This document shows, piece by piece, positions 1 to 7,138 of a stretch of DNA of 10,186 nucleotides (positions are counted from its first letter, which is position 1; each line of letters begins with the position of its first letter). The DNA is from Pseudomonadota bacterium (GTDB taxonomy: Bacteria > Bdellovibrionota_C > UBA2361 > OMIW01). Position numbers and translations under genes: made by a program. The stretch spans positions 1-10,186 of the forward strand of contig OMIW01000081.1 in the NCBI GenBank assembly GCA_900299205.1, written 5' to 3'. Below the pieces are notes generated by a model. It ran no database searches and was not told the origin of the DNA. It was given only the letters and a program-made list of their open reading frames with translations.

Positions 1-149
1 ACGACACCTCCACCGAGCGCAACAATCAACATTGCTGGTTTGATGCATAGGATGGCCCCGAAGAGGGTGAGGAACGGAAGAAGCACAACCGCTTTGGCTC
101 CTATCCCCGAGTTCACGATCGGGCGACGAACCTCGTTGTGGTCGTTCAT
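1..149 (-). CDS. N-terminus of a predicted inner-membrane protein (partial, runs off the window)
   Basis: A minus-strand reading frame starts at an ATG at 149-147 and stays open for 49 codons to the window edge. Its start overlaps the TGA stop of the upstream glycosyltransferase (146-148) in an ATGA arrangement, which strongly suggests translational coupling and a real start. The first 19 or so residues are polar (MNDHNEVRRP at the N-terminus). A hydrophobic segment follows (about residues 20-36), then a short break with a lysine, and a second hydrophobic stretch rich in Ala, Val and Gly. That is the look of a polytopic membrane protein. Because it sits directly downstream of a glycosyltransferase, an O-antigen ligase/polymerase or another glycan-export membrane protein is a reasonable guess, but no family motif is visible in 49 residues. 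The function is therefore unassigned. Confidence 0.6.
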   Translation of the reverse strand, partial: MNDHNEVRRPIVNSGIGAKAVVLLPFLTLFGAILCIKPAMLIVALGGGV

Positions 150-1255
150 TCACCACACCCTTGATGACAGTCTCTTGTATCCCGAACCATTTCGCCCCTA
201 ACGTCTCTGAGACCCTCTGGTGAAAACCGATCATACAGCTCCAGAAGGCTGCGACGGAAAATGCCGAATGTATAGCGCTCCTCAGCGAGCGCCCGAGCGC
301 GCTGCCCCATTTGAACCGCTTCGGCCGGGTGAGTGAGCACCCACGCGAGTCCCTCACCGAATCCTGCTGGTGTTGGCTCACACAATCGTGCAACCCTTTC
401 GGTCAGAACCTGGGTGTGGCTCGCTATCGCGGTCGCAACAAGGGGCTTCCCTGAGTGAAGGAAGGAATATACTTTCATCGGGGTATTATTCCCGAGAATT
501 CGGGGGGAGATGAGCACATCGGCCTCTGAAATCAGTCGATGGAGCTGTGCAACAGGACGGGGACCGAGGAGGTGGATCCGCTCTCCTCCGGGAAGAGTCC
601 GAGCAACCGCGCCATACGCAGTGATATGTTCCGTGCCCCCCCCAATTATGACCAGATGAGCTCGCCGATGGCCTTCGGCTATCATCGAAAACCCCTGCAT
701 CGCGAGGTCAATTCCCTGGTACCGTTCAAGGTTGCCGATGTACACAATAACTGTATCGGCTTGATTAATACCCGCTGCCCCTCTGAGCGACGACTGGACT
801 GAGAGAGCTGCTTCAGGACACGGCCTATCCATTGAGCTCGGCTTGCGTAAAGACTGTTCTGGATGATCGAGGAGCGATACATCACGCAGAATACAGGTAT
901 GCGGAGATCCTGCTTCATCAGCAAGCGCGGCGAGCGCATCGCATACCGGGACTACTGCAGCACTGCGCCGAACCGCAAGCCGCTCAAGCGCGACGAAAAG
1001 AGGGCGAAAAAATCGGAGGGTTCGCCAGGTATCGGTGAGTTGAAGTGAGAGCGATGAATCCATGTCGTACAGATACGGCGCACCCGTCACCATTCGGATA
1101 CACAGCGCAATAAACACCGATTCCTCGACTGCATGGATCAGATCATATCCTCCTCGTCGCGATGCGCGAATGCAGAGCCAGATCGCCTGAAGAAAAAAGA
1201 AGAGATCACAAATCACCTTTTTCTTCGAGATGCCCGGCCGAATACCCGAGAGCAC
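146..1255 (-). CDS. Family-4 glycosyltransferase, C-terminal main part (separated from its N-terminus by a frameshift)
   Basis: This frame encodes most of a GT-B fold glycosyltransferase that would transfer a sugar from a nucleotide-sugar donor, probably to a lipid-linked or surface glycan in the cytoplasm. The middle part (HAVEESVFIAL, then YLYDMDSSL near residues 61-69) belongs to the acceptor-side Rossmann domain. The donor-side domain begins near residue 168 with VIVYIGNLERYQG, followed by LVIIGGGTEH. The conserved SPRILGNNTPMKVYSFLHSGKP block lies at about residues 250-271, where this family (GT4) binds the donor. The frame begins inside the protein: the GTG at 1255-1253 has no convincing ribosome binding site, and the missing N-terminal strand and loop are found in the other frame at 1213-1452. 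Restoring one G in a G5 run joins the two into a 435-residue protein, a normal family length. A G8 run at 636-643 codes for the three glycines of the GGGTEH motif. Confidence 0.85.
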   Translation of the reverse strand: MLSGIRPGISKKKVICDLFFFLQAIWLCIRASRRGGYDLIHAVEESVFIALCIRMVTGAPYLYDMDSSLSLQLTDTWRTLRFFRPLFVALERLAVRRSAAVVPVCDALAALADEAGSPHTCILRDVSLLDHPEQSLRKPSSMDRPCPEAALSVQSSLRGAAGINQADTVIVYIGNLERYQGIDLAMQGFSMIAEGHRRAHLVIIGGGTEHITAYGAVARTLPGGERIHLLGPRPVAQLHRLISEADVLISPRILGNNTPMKVYSFLHSGKPLVATAIASHTQVLTERVARLCEPTPAGFGEGLAWVLTHPAEAVQMGQRARALAEERYTFGIFRRSLLELYDRFSPEGLRDVRGEMVRDTRDCHQGCGE

Positions 1256-1452
1256 CCCCGCAAAAATGGGGGTATCCAGAGCCGGTGCACCGTAACTCCG
1301 GGAATGGGAATATCAACCCCCTCGTGATAGACAAGCAGATCAATCTCCGGTCGCGGCTCCCGCTGCGCCAACACCTCAAGGGCAAGGCGTACTGCTATTG
1401 GAGTACCTCGCTCCTGAAAGAAGGGTTGTGGCGCAAGAAAAAGTAATTTCAT
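1213..1452 (-). CDS. Family-4 glycosyltransferase, N-terminal fragment (frameshifted gene)
   Basis: The ATG at 1452 opens a 79-residue frame whose first 66 residues are a typical N-terminus of GT4 glycosyltransferases. MKLLFLAPQPFFQERGTPIA gives the first beta strand and the glycine/threonine loop, and a stretch around VYHEGVDIPIPGV and a VHRL strand follow. After PPFLRG (residues 61-66) the frame runs into a short Arg-rich tail and stops at 1213-1215, while the expected continuation (VLSGIRPGISKKK) is in the neighbouring frame from 1255. The break therefore lies at or next to the run of five C on the plus strand (1255-1259). No strong Shine-Dalgarno sequence stands directly before the ATG. 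The upstream cmk stop is 83 bp away. As given, the gene is a pseudogene; a single-base sequencing or assembly error would make it intact. Confidence 0.8.
   Translation of the reverse strand: MKLLFLAPQPFFQERGTPIAVRLALEVLAQREPRPEIDLLVYHEGVDIPIPGVTVHRLWIPPFLRGCSRVFGRASRRKR
1252..1260 (-). other. Frameshift site in the glycosyltransferase gene (G5 run)
   Basis: On the coding (minus) strand the reading frame is CGG GGG TGC, giving Arg-Gly-Cys and then an unrelated tail. With one more G it would be CGG GGG GTG CTC, giving Arg-Gly-Val-Leu, which continues in the frame that encodes the rest of the enzyme. The two frames overlap between 1213 and about 1312, so the shift must lie there, and this homopolymer is the only run of five or more G or C in that overlap apart from the C5 at 1268-1272. 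The site does not resemble an efficient -1 slippery heptamer, because the P-site CGG codon would not re-pair after slipping. Confidence 0.7.
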
Positions 1453-1535
1453 CTTTAAATATCGCCTTCGCGCAAATGAGAATCACACGGCGAGCTCGTT
1501 TAATCAGTAGAAAATAATCCCCAATAGATCGGACA

Positions 1536-2297
1536 CTACCACCCCCCCCGATCCCGTACTACCTGCTCCATCGTCCGGAGGATATCGCCCTGCTTTTCCG
1601 CGAACGCATCAACAACGATGGCGTCCTCGGCTGGCCGTTGGGGAGCTATGGTACGGGTCATATCGCGGGTATCACGACGAGAAATGTGCGACTCGATAGC
1701 GGCTAACGATACGGGTTGCCCCGGGGAGACCCGTTTTAGCTGTTGTACCCGCCGCTGAGCTCGCACCCCAAGGGGCGCATCAACGTACCATTTTGCCAAC
1801 GCACCGGGAAATACCACCGTTCCCGCATCGCGCCCCTCAACCACCACTCGTGGATACCGGACCGCTTCCTCCTGCTGAAACGTCGTGCACCGCTCCCGAA
1901 CCATGCGGATCACAGCCAACTCGCTCGCCACCCCAGCGACCTCCTCCGAGAGAAGCTCTGCTATCGGAGGACGACAATCAATCAGCAGGATACTACCCCC
2001 TTCGTCAGTACGACAAAGATCCCACTCTATCATCGCGAGGATCTCAGAGAGGATCTGCCCATCTACCTCACCGAGCGATTCGTGCAATTCGTTATCCCCT
2101 CTCTTACCAAATCCCCCGACCAATCCCCGCTCCTGAATATACCGATACGCTATCGATCGATACAGGAGCCCCGAATTAACATAGAGCGCATTCCAGCGAA
2201 ACGCGAACTTGCGCGCGAGCGTGCTCTTGCCACATCCGGCGGTGCCATCAACCGTGACGACTAAAGGGGTATTCATCATAGCTTCGGAACGCTGCAC
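1536..2297 (-). CDS. cmk: Cytidylate kinase (CMP/dCMP kinase)
   Basis: Phosphorylates CMP and dCMP with ATP in the cytoplasm, supplying CDP for nucleotide and CDP-lipid or CMP-sugar synthesis. The P-loop GTAGCGKST is at residues 18-26. The CMP-contacting motif SGLLYR is at 42-47, where E. coli Cmk has SGAIYR. The EGRDAGTVVFP block is at 154-164, and the lid signature RRDTRDMTR at 207-215 is followed by PAEDAIVVD. The usual QR pair that follows the NMP-binding region is replaced by QQ (141-142). At 253 residues it is somewhat longer than the usual 220-230. Part of the excess is at the N-terminus: GTG at 2297 has a good GGCGGGG ribosome binding site just upstream, whereas ATG ATG at 2279/2276 gives a shorter, more typical start (six or seven residues fewer) with a weaker site. 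The coding strand ends with a G8 run (1542-1549) encoding RGGW. It lies 11 bp after the lipoprotein gene, probably in the same transcript. Confidence 0.93.
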   Translation of the reverse strand: MQRSEAMMNTPLVVTVDGTAGCGKSTLARKFAFRWNALYVNSGLLYRSIAYRYIQERGLVGGFGKRGDNELHESLGEVDGQILSEILAMIEWDLCRTDEGGSILLIDCRPPIAELLSEEVAGVASELAVIRMVRERCTTFQQEEAVRYPRVVVEGRDAGTVVFPGALAKWYVDAPLGVRAQRRVQQLKRVSPGQPVSLAAIESHISRRDTRDMTRTIAPQRPAEDAIVVDAFAEKQGDILRTMEQVVRDRGGW

Positions 2298-2308
2298 CGA
2301 TACCCCGC

Positions 2309-2944
2309 CTAATCCCGCGAGGGAAGGGCATCCACTACGGTCATCATCTCCATCAATTCGCGAGGGGAATACCCTTCACGATGCGCCCACCGAACAACCC
2401 CGCTTGCGTCAACCAAAAGGGCCGCCGCATTGTTCCCCGGAATCCCCCCCACAAATGACGCGACCGTGTCGGCCTGATTGTACACCGTTACCACGGAGGC
2501 CCAGTCTTCTCTCGGTATCCCCTGCTGCATTCCTCGATTAATAAATCCCTTCGCCAATCGAGCCCCCAGGCTCTCGATCGTCGGTAGCTCAAGAATCCGC
2601 ACCGGGGCTTTCACCTGAAGAGCTCCGAGCACCCACCGATCCACATCGAATTGTGCCTCTTGTACATAAGCAACGAGGAGGAGATGCGCCTGCCCTTTGA
2701 TTTCGTCGGGAAATAAAACGTTGCGACCATCGAGTGCTTCTCCCTCAAAGGTCGGAATCGGTCGACCGACCACAATCTCATCCACTGGGATTGATCGCCG
2801 AGATGCGCATCCGACCAGAGAGCAAAAGAGGCAGAAGGCCAAGAAAAGGAAAAATGTGTTAGACACGATGGACCGCGAAAGCGCCGATCGTTGCGAAGAG
2901 GAGTTCGCCACTGCATCTAATGAATTATCCACTGTATTCTCCAT
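2309..2944 (-). CDS. Lipoprotein with a cysteine-free thioredoxin/peroxiredoxin-like domain
   Basis: The ATG at 2944 follows an AGAGG ribosome binding site and lies 18 bp after the preceding gene. A hydrophobic stretch at residues 30-45 ends in SLVGC, a lipobox with Cys46 as the lipidation site. The region before it is unusually long for a lipoprotein signal peptide, about 29 residues. The mature part resembles the AhpC/TSA-ATP10 branch of thioredoxin-like proteins: an RPIPTFEGEALDGRNV entry, a hydrophobic strand LLLVAYVQEAQFDVDRWV, and a C-terminal ALLVDASGVVRWAHREGY strand-turn-strand. No cysteine remains after Cys46, so a redox role is unlikely. The fold assignment is inference from pattern. 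The job is unknown; co-location with an MCE transporter suggests an envelope or chaperone-like role. Calling it a plain hypothetical lipoprotein would also be defensible. Confidence 0.75.
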   Translation of the reverse strand: MENTVDNSLDAVANSSSQRSALSRSIVSNTFFLFLAFCLFCSLVGCASRRSIPVDEIVVGRPIPTFEGEALDGRNVLFPDEIKGQAHLLLVAYVQEAQFDVDRWVLGALQVKAPVRILELPTIESLGARLAKGFINRGMQQGIPREDWASVVTVYNQADTVASFVGGIPGNNAAALLVDASGVVRWAHREGYSPRELMEMMTVVDALPSRD

Positions 2945-2962
2945 CTTCGACCTCTTCCCTTG

Positions 2963-3694
2963 CTACTTTTGTCCCCTTCGGCCCGAGCGGTCGTACTCGG
3001 CAAGAATCTCATACAACCACCCCGTCGAGCGCCGTATTAAAGACCGCCCCGCAGCGGTCAATCCGACAACAGTGGCCTCGGCTGAGGGCTCTTTCACCGG
3101 CACGGCTTCATCGAACGACTGTCGGCCTATTGTTCTCCGCCCTTCGAGGTCAATCGCCGTAATAGTGATCCGAGCCCGCGCCATCGGTGCCCCTGATACG
3201 CCATTACTTGAAAGAACAGCAGCGGGATGAGAATTATCCCCACCCAGCCTTCTCGCCTCTTCATCAAGCCAGAACGCATCAAGTCGGAAGCGCACGAGGG
3301 TATTCGTCGCAACTAAACCCGACGACGATGTAATTTCCGCGAACAACCCCTCTGAGCTGAGGTTCTCGAGGAGGGTGCGATGAAAGACATTCCCGGGCGA
3401 TTCAGCCCATTTTGCAAATTGGTACGTGCCCAGGGTATTTTTGGGAGTTATGAAAAGAATGCGACTTCCCGCATTTACCGGGCCAGAACCCTCTTGCTCA
3501 AGCGCAACCCGAGCAGTAATCGGGACGCGGGGAGAATCGCTCGCTGATGAACTCGAGGACACATCTCCCAAAGCGAGGAGATAGGCCTCTGGCTCCGGGC
3601 GGGGTTTCGCACCGATAATTGAACATCCGGGGAGAGATAGTGAAGCTGCGACGAAGCAAAGGCGCTGAGCAGCATTCAGTATTTTTATCGTCAT
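2963..3694 (-). CDS. PqiC/YmbA-like ABC-transport auxiliary lipoprotein
   Basis: Predicted outer-membrane-anchored lipoprotein that works with an MCE transporter to bridge the periplasm. The ATG at 3694 is chosen because GGGAAGGAAA stands directly before it and because it leaves a normal 23-residue signal peptide ending in SLPGC (Cys24). The open frame reaches back to a GTG at 3778, which would add 28 residues before the signal peptide. The mature part has the traits of the ABC_trans_aux family (formerly DUF330): a YLLALGDV strand near the start, then a GTYQFAKWAESPGNVFHRTLLENL segment (split as GTYQFAKWAESP and GNVFHRTLLENL), where family members carry the conserved Y...W-E-P pattern. A beta-rich C-terminal half follows (RITITAIDLEGRR). 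It follows the mlaD-type gene at 87 bp, the order seen in other MlaE-MlaF-MlaD-lipoprotein operons. Confidence 0.85.
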   Translation of the reverse strand: MTIKILNAAQRLCFVAASLSLPGCSIIGAKPRPEPEAYLLALGDVSSSSSASDSPRVPITARVALEQEGSGPVNAGSRILFITPKNTLGTYQFAKWAESPGNVFHRTLLENLSSEGLFAEITSSSGLVATNTLVRFRLDAFWLDEEARRLGGDNSHPAAVLSSNGVSGAPMARARITITAIDLEGRRTIGRQSFDEAVPVKEPSAEATVVGLTAAGRSLIRRSTGWLYEILAEYDRSGRRGQK

Positions 3695-3781
3695 TTTCCT
3701 TCCCTTACCTCTCGGAGCTTTCCTCTGTGAGTACTCCACCAACACCCTCACTAACACATCCCTTGGAGGAGCATTCACCCC

Positions 3782-4633
3782 TCATTGGGGCGCCATCTCG
3801 CCCGGCCCCATATCCTCACGAGACGGGCCGAGCAGAAGCCGCCGAGGATCCTCAAGCTCCTCGACCAGACGGGTTATCGACCGCAGAGTGTCGTTTAGAT
3901 TACCACTTACCGTACCAACCTGCCGAGATAAATCCGCAGAAGAGCGATCGAAGCTCTCTGATATCCGGGCGCTCCGCTCGTCAAGATGCGTAATAAATCC
4001 CTGAACCACCGATGACAGCCGGTCGACCGTCTCTTTCATCGTGGCGGTGCCCTGAGAGAGAGAACCACTCATCACCTCGATATTCCCGATGATGCGGGCA
4101 AGTTTCTCGCGGTTTCCCTCATTAAGAACTTCCCCCGCACTGGTAAGCAGTTTGTCGGTGTGATCGAGGATCACCGGCAGGGTGCGCTGAATCTGAACAA
4201 TCTGCGGAAGACCCTCTGCTATCTGAGGAAGTCGGTCATCATCTTTTTTCCGGACCCCCACGACTCGTGGACTCGTCGGTGAGCTTCCCTCAAGCTCAAT
4301 CGTCGCGAGACCAGTGAGGAGATTTCTCTTCACTACAGCGGTCGTGCTTTTGGTTATCGGAGTATCCGGTGTGAGCGCGATCGCGACCCGAACGCGGGTA
4401 AAATCGGCCGGATCGATTGATACCTCTTCAACCTTTCCAACTGATATCCCGAGCATGGTCACCGAAGCCCCCGACTCAAGACCCGAGAGGGTCTGCTTAA
4501 CAAAATAGATCGCGTAGCGCTCCGGCTCCTCCTCCCGACCCGCCTGAGAGAGCCACAATCCACTGCCGATCGCTCCGCCAACAAGAAGGAGCACGAATAA
4601 ACCAACGAGAAATGCATTTTTATTCGGTTCCAT
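3782..4633 (-). CDS. mlaD: MlaD-family MCE-domain protein
   Basis: Periplasmic substrate-binding subunit of an MCE lipid transporter, anchored in the inner membrane by one helix. From the ATG at 4633 (AAGGCGG just upstream) the product has 283 residues. There is a short MEPNKNA head, a transmembrane helix at about 8-28, and the MCE domain at about 37-117 with LSGLESGASVTMLGISVGKV and NLLTGLATIELEG. A long helical, coiled-coil-like region follows (about 150-262) and the protein ends in LEDPRRLLLGP. MCE domains assemble as hexamers and the helices can form a tube or bundle. A longer version starting at ATG 4705 is also well supported: it has GAGGAAAG before it, overlaps the ATPase gene by 17 bp, and adds 24 mostly basic residues. 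The helix-first form matches the family better. Confidence 0.88.
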   Translation of the reverse strand: MEPNKNAFLVGLFVLLLVGGAIGSGLWLSQAGREEEPERYAIYFVKQTLSGLESGASVTMLGISVGKVEEVSIDPADFTRVRVAIALTPDTPITKSTTAVVKRNLLTGLATIELEGSSPTSPRVVGVRKKDDDRLPQIAEGLPQIVQIQRTLPVILDHTDKLLTSAGEVLNEGNREKLARIIGNIEVMSGSLSQGTATMKETVDRLSSVVQGFITHLDERSARISESFDRSSADLSRQVGTVSGNLNDTLRSITRLVEELEDPRRLLLGPSREDMGPGEMAPQ

Positions 4634-4688
4634 GGGCCGCCTTACCGTAATTTCCTTCCCATCAAATTTCCGCCGACTGAAGACTCTC

Positions 4689-5453
4689 CTACTCCGCCCC
4701 AGCATGAACTTTCCTCGTCGAGAAGTACTCTCGTATCCAGGGATCGTCGATCATCGATGCCTCCGCCACACTCCCTGAGCCCGCAACCCGATGGTTTGTG
4801 AGCACAATCAGCTGTTCGGTTATACCGAAGAGCGAATCGAGATCGTGGGTTACCATCATGACGGTCAAACCAAGCGTATCGGAAAGGGTCGCAATCAGAT
4901 CATCGAATCGTCGTGCGGTAATCGGATCCAATCCTGAAGTCGGCTCATCGAGAAGGAGCAGCTCAGGGTCGAGCGCAAGCGCTCGAGCAAGCGCGGCTCG
5001 CTTGACCATCCCACCTGAGAGTTGACTCGGCCGCTTCGCCAAACTATCGAGGGGAAAATCCGCGAGCGCTGCTTTAACCGCTACCACCTCTCGAATTACT
5101 GACTCACCGAGGAGGGTAAACTCACGAAGCGGCAACGCGATATTATCGTACACCGAGAGTGCTGAAAACAGGGCTCCAAACTGAAAAAGCATCCCGACTC
5201 GACGTCGGAGCGAGGCGAGCTCCCCAAGGCTGAGTTCATGAACCGCGCGACCAAAGAGAGAAATTGAACCCGCAGTCGGGCGCATGAGCCCAACTATTTC
5301 CCGAAGCAAAACAGATTTGCCGCATCCACTTGATCCAATGACTGCTGCAACCACTCCTCGGGGCACAGAAAAAGTTACCCCATCATGAATGAGCTGCTCC
5401 CCAAGACGGGTTACGACCCGGTCGACAAAGATTGCTGGTTCAGAGCTGACCAT
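4689..5453 (-). CDS. mlaF: MlaF-family ABC transporter ATPase
   Basis: Cytoplasmic ATPase that powers lipid movement through the MlaE-type permease. All the expected ABC elements are visible: Walker A GSSGCGKS at residues 40-47, Q-loop glutamine 91 in LFQFGALF, signature LSGGM at 145-149, Walker B LLLLDEP at 165-171 and switch histidine 203 in VTHD. The LFQFGALFSALSVYDNIALPLRE region (FQ-x-GALF, then NIALPLRE) is typical of the MlaF/TtgA-like class, not of sugar or peptide importers. The start at ATG 5453 has AAGGCGG a few bases upstream and lies 42 bp after the permease stop. The last 17 bp overlap the possible long start of mlaD. At 254 residues it is of normal length. Confidence in ATPase and subfamily is high; the transported lipid cannot be read from the sequence. 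Confidence 0.94.
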   Translation of the reverse strand: MVSSEPAIFVDRVVTRLGEQLIHDGVTFSVPRGVVAAVIGSSGCGKSVLLREIVGLMRPTAGSISLFGRAVHELSLGELASLRRRVGMLFQFGALFSALSVYDNIALPLREFTLLGESVIREVVAVKAALADFPLDSLAKRPSQLSGGMVKRAALARALALDPELLLLDEPTSGLDPITARRFDDLIATLSDTLGLTVMMVTHDLDSLFGITEQLIVLTNHRVAGSGSVAEASMIDDPWIREYFSTRKVHAGAE

Positions 5454-5495
5454 GATCCGCCTTCACTCGATTCGATGCCACCGTTCTGAGCGTCG

Positions 5496-6644
5496 CTACC
5501 AACCGATAGTTGCACAGACCACCGCGAATGCAGCATTCAAGATAATCACTGCAACGATGCTCTGCACAACCGTTGATGTCGTTCGCATTCCGAGGCTCTG
5601 CGCATTACGCTCGACAGACAAACCCATCGAACACGCGATTAGCCCCACCACAAGCCCAAACACGGGAGCCTTAATTACCCCAATGAGGTACGCCTTCAGC
5701 GGAATAACCTGAAGAAAGCGATCAAGAAAGAACGAGGGCGTTATTCCAAGGAAGTTCCGCGCGATCAACGCCGCTCCTATCATCCCGACACAGTCCCCAA
5801 CAAAAACCAAAAGGGGCATCGCGAGTATGAGCGCGACCACCCGCGGCACGACGACGACTGAGTAGGTAGAAAGCCCAAGCATCTCCAGAGCATCGAGCTC
5901 CTCATTCATTTTCATCGCTCCAATCTGCGCAGTAAACGCCGACCCCGTTCGTCCCGCGACTACCACAGCAACGAGTATGGGGCAAAGTTCACGCAACATC
6001 GCCAACCCGACCCCATCAACCACGAAAATATTCGCGCCATATCGCGCTGCCTGCAACGAGAAGAGATAGGCGACGACGACTCCGATCAAAAACGTCACCA
6101 GTGACACCACGGCTATCGCCATCAGGCACACTGAATAGAGCTGTGTCATCAACTCAGCTCCTCGGAAGTGTCGCGGCGAAACGAAGGCACCGGTGCCTAC
6201 AAGTACCACCTCTCCGAGAAGCGATATAACGGTGCAAAGCTGACGAAATATAGTAATCGTCTGGGTCCCCACAAACGGAATCAAGCCTGCCTGAATCGGC
6301 TTTCGAACCAGACCCGTATCAATCATGAGCACCCGCCGAAGCAGCTCACGTTGCTCGCCATCCGCTGCAAGAATCTCGTGAACTCCGCCGAGGTCTCTGA
6401 GCAAATCGGCAAGTACGGCCGCCCCCGTTGTATCTATCGGGCCGCTTTCCCGGCAATCGAGGATGACTGGACCAGGAATACCCCGAATGTCGTCAGGCCC
6501 GGGAGTGGGCACCGAGCCGAATTTTGCTGCGGTCCAGGCTCCCCTCACGAGAATCTCCCGATGGGCGACACCCGGAGCAAAAGCCCCGTCCATCGGACGA
6601 GGGATCAACTGAGGCTGAGCAGAAACAGCAGGGGTGGCTTTCAT
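5496..6644 (-). CDS. mlaE: MlaE-family ABC permease with N-terminal STAS domain
   Basis: Inner-membrane permease of the lipid transporter. Residues about 29-110 form a STAS-like domain (PVILDCRESGPIDTTGAAVL), the role played by the separate MlaB protein in E. coli. Residues about 130-380 are the MlaE domain with five or six membrane segments. Its hallmark is the cytoplasmic coupling region LRELCPILVAVVVAGRTGSAF, followed by QIGAMKMNEELDALEMLG. The 382-residue length fits STAS-MlaE fusions. ATG at 6644 gives the full domain but no clear Shine-Dalgarno sequence stands before it; the TGA of a small upstream frame ends at 6663, so coupled initiation is possible. It is the first recognisable gene of the run, followed by the ATPase after 42 bp. 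Confidence 0.93.
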   Translation of the reverse strand: MKATPAVSAQPQLIPRPMDGAFAPGVAHREILVRGAWTAAKFGSVPTPGPDDIRGIPGPVILDCRESGPIDTTGAAVLADLLRDLGGVHEILAADGEQRELLRRVLMIDTGLVRKPIQAGLIPFVGTQTITIFRQLCTVISLLGEVVLVGTGAFVSPRHFRGAELMTQLYSVCLMAIAVVSLVTFLIGVVVAYLFSLQAARYGANIFVVDGVGLAMLRELCPILVAVVVAGRTGSAFTAQIGAMKMNEELDALEMLGLSTYSVVVVPRVVALILAMPLLVFVGDCVGMIGAALIARNFLGITPSFFLDRFLQVIPLKAYLIGVIKAPVFGLVVGLIACSMGLSVERNAQSLGMRTTSTVVQSIVAVIILNAAFAVVCATIGW

Positions 6645-7138
6645 CAGAAGGCTATCGTTTGGTCAGGATGGGGGGAAGTTTATTCTTAGCAGGTGAATTC
6701 GGCCTTTCGTCCCCATTGATGGCCCCTGAGCATACCCCACTTGCCATTCAATAGGTAGATCGAGCTCAATCTGAGGACGCTCCATCGCCGGGAGCTCGAT
6801 GAGCTTCTTCACAACGCCGGAAAGATTTAATATCAGGGGCGTATTACTTTCAGCTACCACCTTCCGAATAGGATTTGTTGGGACTGTTGAGAACCCACTA
6901 TTTTGCCCTAAAACGGCCTTCAATCGCGAGAGGTGCCTCCATCATGGAGCGAGGGCCGGGGAAACAGAATTTAGTCGCATGATCTATCTGAGTATCCAGC
7001 TCCGGACAACCATTTTTGGGCCTGTTTGATGACGCGCGGTGATTCAGATACCTTGCTGTCAATTCAGTGAAGCGCAACATAAACACAAATGGGAGACCTC
7101 CGAACTTTTTTAGATGTTCGAATTATTTTTGAGTACCG
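6645..7138. other. 494-bp stretch between divergent genes, no convincing gene
   Basis: This region separates the minus-strand lipid-transport run from the plus-strand oxidoreductase and must hold both promoters. Besides the doubtful 86-codon frame, there is a 62-codon minus frame at 6898-7086 with GGAGG 11 bases before its GTG, but its composition (many Cys, His, Asn, Arg) looks random. On the minus strand a perfect -35 hexamer TTGACA occurs at 7057-7062, but no fitting -10 stands 16-18 bp downstream. The last 40 bp before 7139 are AT-rich, consistent with a promoter for the oxidoreductase, yet no clear hexamer pair can be assigned. No strong hairpin or repeat was seen. Confidence 0.5.
6663..6923 (-). 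CDS. Possible small unknown protein upstream of mlaE
   Basis: An 86-codon frame beginning at TTG (6923) ends 18 bp before the mlaE start. I do not recognise the product. It has no signal peptide or membrane segment. The middle (TPLILNLSGVVKKLIELPAM and ERPQIELDLPIEW) looks moderately protein-like, with alternating hydrophobic residues and Glu/Lys. Against it are the TTG start, the absence of an ATG or GTG further upstream before the in-frame stop at 6942-6944, and a GGAGG about 13 bases away that is better placed for other frames. It could be a leader peptide coupled to mlaE, a remnant of a longer gene, or chance. Confidence 0.25.
   Translation of the reverse strand: MKAVLGQNSGFSTVPTNPIRKVVAESNTPLILNLSGVVKKLIELPAMERPQIELDLPIEWQVGYAQGPSMGTKGRIHLLRINFPPS

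Noticed and set aside
1252-1262. Programmed -1 ribosomal frameshift joining the two glycosyltransferase frames.
   Set aside because: Re-pairing in the P site would require CGG to slip to GCG, which is unfavourable. I saw no stimulatory stem directly downstream and the family does not use frameshifting.
1743-2264. Long plus-strand open frame of 173 codons antisense to cmk.
   Set aside because: It lies wholly opposite a clear cytidylate kinase with all its motifs. Its product has no recognisable pattern and is a shadow of the real gene.
6168-6689. 173-codon plus-strand frame antisense to the mlaE N-terminal half.
   Set aside because: It shadows the STAS-MlaE permease. Its product is polar and unordered in composition with no domain.
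6898-7086. 62-codon minus-strand frame with a GGAGG before its GTG start.
   Set aside because: The composition (high Cys, His, Asn, Arg, Pro; no hydrophobic pattern) looks random, it is not continued by the 86-codon frame without a shift, and no family is recognisable.
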